Shown here: one piece after another, positions 59,028 to 64,000 of the stretch
Layout: the number at the start of each line of letters is the position of its first letter
How positions within the stretch are numbered: the first letter of the stretch is position 1
Assembly (NCBI GenBank): GCA_947252455.1
Contig: CAMXVQ010000001.1
Span: 1 to 64,000, forward strand
Length of the DNA: 64,000 nucleotides
Direction: 5' to 3'
DNA from: an uncultured Atopobium sp.
GTDB taxonomy: Bacteria; Actinomycetota; Coriobacteriia; Coriobacteriales; Atopobiaceae
Position numbers and translations under genes: made by a program
Notes under the pieces: model-generated
The model's input: the letters and a program-made list of their open reading frames with translations, nothing else
Told to the model about the DNA's origin: nothing
The model's database searches: none

Positions 59028-60924
59028 AGTTCTTGGTGGAAGATACATCATACAAGATAAAATCGGAACAGGCGGTATGGCTATTGTTTATCGTGGCATT
59101 GATAATCGCTTAGGACGACCTGTTGCAATTAAAACCATGCTACCCCAATATGCTGCCGATCCATCGTTTGCCGCACGGTTTAAGCAAGAGGCTCAAGCAG
59201 CTGCCGCACTTCAAAGCCCTTTTATTGTTTCGGTGTACGACTGGGGAAAAGATAATGACACGTATTTCATTGCTATGGAATATTTGCGCGGTACCGACCT
59301 TAAAAGCGGCGTTCGCAAACACGGAGCGCTTGACTGCAAAAAGGTTGCTCAAATTGGATCCCAAATTGCACAAGCACTCTCGGTAGCACATCGTCACGAT
59401 ATTATTCACCGCGACATTAAACCGCAAAATATCATGGTTCAGCCCGACGGCAACATCAAAGTCATGGACTTTGGTATTGCGCGTGCAAAAAATAGTCACC
59501 TGACCACAGATAACTCGGTTCTTGGTACAGCGCACTATGTATCGCCTGAACAAACTCAAGGTAAGCCTTTAGGTCCTACAACCGATATTTACTCGCTTGG
59601 TATTGTTATGTACGAAGCGGCAACAGGTGTTGTTCCCTTTGATGGTGACGACGCTATTAGCGTTGCGCTTAAACAAGTTAACGAGCAGCCCGTTCCGCCA
59701 AGTGCTCGAAACCCACGCGTTGACCAAGCGCTCGAACGCATTATCTTAAAATGCATGCAAAAAGATCCCAAAAATCGTTTTCAAACTGCTGAAGAAGTCT
59801 TTAAGGTATTGCGCGACTATCTAGCAGGCAAAATGAACGAGGTTAACAACGCAACAACTCAAATGCCTGTTATGGGTGCAAATGCTGTTTCGCCACTTAA
59901 TTCAACTACCGCACTTCCGCATATTGCCAATGGTGCAACACAGAACAGAAAAAGTGCAACTCATCATGCACAGCTACGCGCGCAAGAAGATGAAAGACGT
60001 CATAAAAACAAGGTAATTGCAGGTGTTTTAGGTGGAGCCTTAGTCCTCATTGCCATAATTGTTGCCTTGGTAAACTATCTTATGGGTCAAGGCGCAACGC
60101 AAGAAGTTCCAAATCTTCTTAATCTTACACAGCAAGAGGCCTTAATGAAGATAGATAATTCCAACTTCTTCCAGCGGGGTACGGTAAAAGAAGAGTTTTC
60201 GTCAACCGTAGAAAAAGGAAAAGTCATCGACCAAGACCCCGATGCAGGCCACAAAGTTGCTAAGGGTACGCAAATCAATATTGTGGTTTCAAAGGGAGCA
60301 GAGCCTGCAGCCGATGTAACGGTCCCCGATCTTAAAGGAAAATCGCCTTCGGAAGCAGAAGCTATTTTGTCAAAACTTGGTCTTAAAAGTCAGGCTGGTG
60401 ACTCCATTAACTCCGACGATGTAGAAGTGGGCAAAATTGCAGCCCAAACTCCTGCTGCTGGTACAGCTGCTAAAGCAGGAGACACCATTACCTATCAGCT
60501 TTCAAAAGGTCCAGACGAAGCAGACGTTCCCAACGTGGTAGGAAAAACAGAGGACGAGGCACAATCTGCACTTCAAGCCGCAGGATTTAATGTATCGGTA
60601 CAGCGAGAAGAATCCAACAAACCCGAGGGAACCGTTACCAAACAAAGTGCAACAGGTAAACTTGCCCGGAAATCAACCGTTACTATTACGGTTGCAAAAG
60701 CACCTTCAGTGGTAAGCCTGTCAACGCTTATCTCTAAAGGAATGGATGCTACCGAAGCCTCACAAAAGCTCTCTGATGCAGGCTTTAATGTACGAGTAAA
60801 ACGTCAACCAGATGCACTGGTGAAAAAAGATACCGTTATATCCTTCCCCGATAAAGCAAAGAAAGGACAAACGGTAACTCTTGTCGTTTCTGATGGTTTG
60901 CCACTTATCAACGACTCGCACTAA
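59017..60924 (+). CDS. pknB: PASTA-domain Ser/Thr kinase PknB
   Basis: A 635-residue receptor-type kinase. The catalytic domain (1-275) shows GTGGMAIVYRGID, VAIKTML, HRDIKPQNIMV near residue 131, DFGIARA and GTAHYVSPEQ. One membrane helix follows at about residues 332-355, then four extracellular PASTA repeats (starting VPNLLNLTQQEALMKI, VPDLKGKSPSEAEAIL, VPNVVGKTEDEAQSAL and the more diverged VSLSTLISKGMDATEA) that bind muropeptides or lipid II. It phosphorylates division and cell-wall proteins; the FHA proteins and the PP2C phosphatase encoded upstream are expected partners. The fourth PASTA repeat is diverged. Confidence 0.95.
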   Translation: MPDKVLGGRYIIQDKIGTGGMAIVYRGIDNRLGRPVAIKTMLPQYAADPSFAARFKQEAQAAAALQSPFIVSVYDWGKDNDTYFIAMEYLRGTDLKSGVRKHGALDCKKVAQIGSQIAQALSVAHRHDIIHRDIKPQNIMVQPDGNIKVMDFGIARAKNSHLTTDNSVLGTAHYVSPEQTQGKPLGPTTDIYSLGIVMYEAATGVVPFDGDDAISVALKQVNEQPVPPSARNPRVDQALERIILKCMQKDPKNRFQTAEEVFKVLRDYLAGKMNEVNNATTQMPVMGANAVSPLNSTTALPHIANGATQNRKSATHHAQLRAQEDERRHKNKVIAGVLGGALVLIAIIVALVNYLMGQGATQEVPNLLNLTQQEALMKIDNSNFFQRGTVKEEFSSTVEKGKVIDQDPDAGHKVAKGTQINIVVSKGAEPAADVTVPDLKGKSPSEAEAILSKLGLKSQAGDSINSDDVEVGKIAAQTPAAGTAAKAGDTITYQLSKGPDEADVPNVVGKTEDEAQSALQAAGFNVSVQREESNKPEGTVTKQSATGKLARKSTVTITVAKAPSVVSLSTLISKGMDATEASQKLSDAGFNVRVKRQPDALVKKDTVISFPDKAKKGQTVTLVVSDGLPLINDSH

Positions 60925-60945
60925 TATGTAACAACATAGACAAAC

Positions 60946-60980
60946 ATATGCGGAGCATCCACAACGGATACTCCGCATAT
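60946..60980. terminator. bidirectional terminator after pknB
   Basis: ATATGCGGAG-ATCC and GGAT-CTCCGCATAT pair over about 14 bp with one mismatch and an ACAAC loop. It lies between the convergent pknB operon and the ABC transporter. Confidence 0.82.
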
Positions 60981-61065
60981 TTGTAACCTTTCTAACCGCC
61001 GATAGCAATGTTTGCAGCGCTCAAATGTGTATCAATGCACCAACATGGCACTGGCGTAACGCACC

Positions 61066-63150
61066 CTATCTTGTTTGTTTCCCTAACACTGAAGCGCGCA
61101 TAACAACAAAGGTCATAAGGAAATACAGTGTATAGATAGCAAGAACAATACCAGCCGTAATAAAAAGCCATTGTTTTGCTTCGGCATCGGCACTCATAAG
61201 ACGATAAAGGGCGTCCATTTCTTTCATAACACAAAATGCATGAGAAATCGCAAGCGAGCAGGGAAGCATAAACCATATACCCAGCTGCGTAAAAATAGTA
61301 CCCGAGCAAGACGCGCGCGTGGATCCAAGTTGAAGAAGCTTTGTATAACTTTCGCGCATATACGAAAGTTCGCTCAGCTGCTGAATAGAAAGAATGGCCG
61401 CCGAGATAATAAGCAGAATAATACCTGTATATACCGCCACAAACGTTCCCGTTACACGAATGGCAAGCGCTGCTTCAAGAATTTCATAGCGCAAGCTGGT
61501 ATTCACTGCACGCAAATGGTATGCGTTATTTTGTCCTAAAATCCCTTGTGCATGTTTGTTGCTGTCTGCAAGCTCTTGCGAAAACTGCTCGTTGATTTCT
61601 TTGCTACTAGAATAGAACTGGGCAAAAAGGCGCGTTTGCTGTGGTTTCATAGTGCGCACCCAAGAATCTGGCACAATGAGTGAACACGGATTACTGGAAA
61701 GACCAGCAAGATCTGAGAGTTTAAGCTTTGGTTTTATGCGTACATTATGATACTTATCTGCTAACGTAAATGTCTTGCCCGACGCAGCTAAACTATCCGT
61801 TTGATCTGCCAAGCCAGGATATGACGCAAATCTCACTTCATTGTCGGCAAGTTCAATGGGCTGAAGACCAGCCAATGCTCTAAACCTGTTGTATTCAGAA
61901 CATCCTACAAAATACACGGGATTAACAGCAACATCTATAGGAGCGCTGTCAATTGCTTTTTCTTTTGATAGACCGCAGTCTGAAATAAGGTTTGCTATGG
62001 TATATACATTGTCAGCTTCTCCCAAAGTATAGCTGGTAAGCTGTGCAGTTCCTCGTACAGTTGTATTCCAGGATGGAATCTCTTGTGCCATAAGGCTCAC
62101 TAATTTATCTGTTTGTTCTGGTTCATACCCATCTTTGCAAATAAAATCTGCAAAAAAATCGGTAGGAGCCATCAGAGATTCTTGAGTACGAATCGAAGCA
62201 ACTGCGGTAAAGCCTATGGAAAGTGTGCAGAGCGCAATAAAAATAGTTGCACAGATCATGGTCATAGAAATCCAAGAGGAATTAATTCTTGAGGCAAATT
62301 GACGTACTACATATAAGTTAAGCCCTCGGTAATAAAGAGGTTTGATTGCGCGCGCAATTTGGGTAAACGCTGTAGAAACCGAATAAAAGAAAAGCGCTGT
62401 TCCAAGCACTACCAATGCGGTGCAGCATAAGAAGGTTCCCCCGCCATTGACTGTGAGCACTTCATAGGAAAACATACGATAGGCTTGAGCAATGAGAAGA
62501 ACCGATACAACAAACAGCGCCAAGGTAATCCATGGGTTTTTGATCTTAAAACGATCAGACGCAAAACTTGAGCGAAACAACACAGACAACCTCGTACGCG
62601 AAATCACAAACGTAGCGCACAGTGTAGAAAGCACAAACACCACGCCAAACATACAGGCGGTAAATATCATCGCTTGAGGTACCAAAAGAAAGTGGAACCG
62701 CTCAACGGGTGAATTAAAAAGCTTGAGAACAGCAAGCGAAGAAAATTGAGAAACAACAACGCCTACAAGCAAACCAACTATAAGTGCACATATGCCAACT
62801 ATAAAATTTTCAATGAGAATCACAAGCGTAAGACTTGATTTTTTCATACCAAGCAGCAGATATGTTGCAAACTCACGAACACGACGACGCATAAAAAAGA
62901 CATTGGCATACACAATAAGAATACCAATAACAATCATTAAAAATATCGAAAGCCCTGTTATTAGCTCTGCCATGCGTAACACAAGGCGTGATGTTGAGCT
63001 GCTTAGTTCTACAAAAAACGCCTGATTAGTAAGCGTATTAAAAGAATAAAAGAGAGAAACCGAAAGCATCAGTGTTACAAAATAGACAGTAAAATCTTTT
63101 AAGGCTCGACGGAGGTTACCCCATGCCAGCTTAATGTAAAGCAGCATCAC
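61066..63150 (-). CDS. BceB-type ABC transporter permease (FtsX-like)
   Basis: A 694-residue permease. The start LYIKLAWGNLRRALKDFTVYFVTLMLSVSLFYSF is the classic BceB/VraG N terminus. About ten hydrophobic segments surround a large extracellular domain (about residues 310-540), as in peptide-antibiotic sensing and resistance transporters. It overlaps the ATPase gene by 20 bp. No histidine kinase or response regulator is seen inside the window; they may lie beyond the right edge. Confidence 0.88.
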   Translation of the reverse strand: MMLLYIKLAWGNLRRALKDFTVYFVTLMLSVSLFYSFNTLTNQAFFVELSSSTSRLVLRMAELITGLSIFLMIVIGILIVYANVFFMRRRVREFATYLLLGMKKSSLTLVILIENFIVGICALIVGLLVGVVVSQFSSLAVLKLFNSPVERFHFLLVPQAMIFTACMFGVVFVLSTLCATFVISRTRLSVLFRSSFASDRFKIKNPWITLALFVVSVLLIAQAYRMFSYEVLTVNGGGTFLCCTALVVLGTALFFYSVSTAFTQIARAIKPLYYRGLNLYVVRQFASRINSSWISMTMICATIFIALCTLSIGFTAVASIRTQESLMAPTDFFADFICKDGYEPEQTDKLVSLMAQEIPSWNTTVRGTAQLTSYTLGEADNVYTIANLISDCGLSKEKAIDSAPIDVAVNPVYFVGCSEYNRFRALAGLQPIELADNEVRFASYPGLADQTDSLAASGKTFTLADKYHNVRIKPKLKLSDLAGLSSNPCSLIVPDSWVRTMKPQQTRLFAQFYSSSKEINEQFSQELADSNKHAQGILGQNNAYHLRAVNTSLRYEILEAALAIRVTGTFVAVYTGIILLIISAAILSIQQLSELSYMRESYTKLLQLGSTRASCSGTIFTQLGIWFMLPCSLAISHAFCVMKEMDALYRLMSADAEAKQWLFITAGIVLAIYTLYFLMTFVVMRASVLGKQTR

Positions 63151-63952
63151 TACCTCCTAAGTAAGACACAACGTCCATGATTTCCTTAAAGAACGCTTGA
63201 CGCGATTTTTCGCCACGAACAAGCTCATTAAACACGCGCCCATCCTTAATAAAAATAATGCGGCTTGCATACGAAGCCGAAAACGGGTCGTGCGTTACCA
63301 TAAGAATACTTGCAGCGCGTTTATGGTTGATTTCCTCAAAAGACTCCAGAAGAATACGAGAATTTTTTGAATCAAGGCTACCTGTAGGCTCATCGGCTAA
63401 AACAATTGCTGGATCAGAAATAAGGGCACGCGCAGCAGCAACGCGTTGGCGCTGACCGCCACTCATTTGGTTGGGATATTTTTTAAGTACATCGGCAATG
63501 TTAAGAAGGCTGGCAAGGTTTTTAACCTTCTCGTCCATAACGCGCACAGAACATGCGCTTAAACATAACGGTAATGCTATATTTTCGTAAGCGGTAAGCG
63601 TTTCTAGAAGATTTGAATCCTGAAATATAAACCCTAGTTGCGTGCGCCGAAAACTGGCAAGCTGGCGGCCGCGCAAGCGCGTGACGTCTTGGTTGTTTAC
63701 CGTAATAGTACCAAGTGTAGGTTTATCAATGGTAGAAATGCAGTTGAGCAACGTACTTTTACCCGATCCCGAAGGACCCATTACGCCAACAAATTCGCCT
63801 TGCTTCATGGTAAAACTTACACCAGCAAGCGCTTTGGTAATATTGGTACGTGTACCAAAATATTTTTCTACGTTTGTGCAAACAAGCATAGAATCAGCAC
63901 TTGAGGCATTGGCTCCTTTAGAAATGTTGCTGAAATGTGTGTGTGCAGACAT
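63131..63952 (-). CDS. BceA-type ABC transporter ATP-binding protein
   Basis: A cytoplasmic ATPase of the MacB/LolD/BceA group. GVMGPSGSGKSTLLNCIS is Walker A, NQMSGGQRQRVAAARALI the ABC signature with Walker B IVLADEPTGSLD, and MVTHDPFSASYASRI the His switch. The start is uncertain: ATG at 63952 (used here), GTG at 63961, or ATG at 63889, which would give the usual 252 residues. The start choice does not alter the fold. Partner of the permease that follows. Confidence 0.88.
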   Translation of the reverse strand: MSAHTHFSNISKGANASSADSMLVCTNVEKYFGTRTNITKALAGVSFTMKQGEFVGVMGPSGSGKSTLLNCISTIDKPTLGTITVNNQDVTRLRGRQLASFRRTQLGFIFQDSNLLETLTAYENIALPLCLSACSVRVMDEKVKNLASLLNIADVLKKYPNQMSGGQRQRVAAARALISDPAIVLADEPTGSLDSKNSRILLESFEEINHKRAASILMVTHDPFSASYASRIIFIKDGRVFNELVRGEKSRQAFFKEIMDVVSYLGGSDAALH

Positions 63953-64000
63953 ACCGTGCACATCAGTGCGTGCCCCTTTGGTATGTAAGGCATGTTGAGC

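Noticed and set aside
63962..64000. Coding sequence or promoter at the right edge
   Set aside because: Only 39 bases remain; no motif can be supported.

Overview
The window looks like part of the chromosome of a low-GC actinobacterium of the class Coriobacteriia, most likely the family Atopobiaceae (Atopobium / Fannyhessea / Lancefieldella type). The reasons are an actinobacterial kinase/FHA/PP2C/RodA-PBP cell-wall cluster, a phosphoketolase, many PTS systems and a GC content I judge by eye to be in the mid-forties. The genus is an inference. I see no prophage, insertion sequence, CRISPR array or rRNA. There are four tRNA genes (Ser-TGA, Val-TAC, Glu-TTC, Leu-CAG).

Region 1 (1-10.2 kb, all minus strand) runs lysS, clpC, disA, ispD, ispF, cysS, rlmB, yacP. 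It is a slimmed version of the clpC-to-yacP supercluster known from Bacillus. The neighbouring greA is separated by a terminator. Region 2 (10.7-14 kb) holds tatA, a spermidine-synthase-like methyltransferase, tadA, tRNA-Ser and lemA.

Region 3 (14-46 kb) is a carbohydrate-acquisition island. It has three separate ascorbate-family (Ula-type) PTS loci, each paired with different pentose-phosphate enzymes. Locus 1 is IIA-IIC-IIB with a split transketolase and a divergent DeoR regulator. Locus 2 is a full L-ascorbate pathway (ulaG-C-A-B-D-E-F) with a divergent DeoR/UlaR regulator and an adjacent phosphoketolase gene xfp. Locus 3 is gnd-IIA-IIC-IIB with a divergent RpiR regulator. All three feed D-xylulose-5-P or ribulose-5-P towards phosphoketolase. 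An identical 15-bp LacI-style dyad lies upstream of xfp and in the ulaG-ulaR divergent region. Between loci 1 and 2 are a nucleoside/ribose salvage cluster (DcuC-like transporter, nucleoside hydrolase, ribokinase) with a divergent 691-residue LacI-regulator-ribokinase fusion, a divergent MurE-like ligase coupled to a HAD phosphatase, and a large DUF6541-like membrane protein.

Region 4 (46-51 kb) has an OatA-like acyltransferase, serS, a 73-residue membrane protein and tRNA-Leu. Region 5 (50.9-61 kb, plus strand) is the cell-wall/division signalling operon: a multi-spanning kinase with HLD in place of HRD, fhaA-like, fhaB-like, PP2C phosphatase, a single-gene RodA/FtsW-PBP2 fusion, and a PASTA kinase (PknB). 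Many junctions overlap, so it is probably one transcript. Region 6 (61-64 kb) is a BceAB-type ABC transporter on the minus strand that reaches the right edge.

The most unusual items are the LacI-ribokinase fusion, the SEDS-PBP fusion with a fresh 21-bp tandem duplication, the gnd-linked ascorbate-type PTS (possibly a sugar-acid PTS), the shared xfp/ula operator, and the terminator-like hairpins placed between IIC and IIB in two PTS loci.
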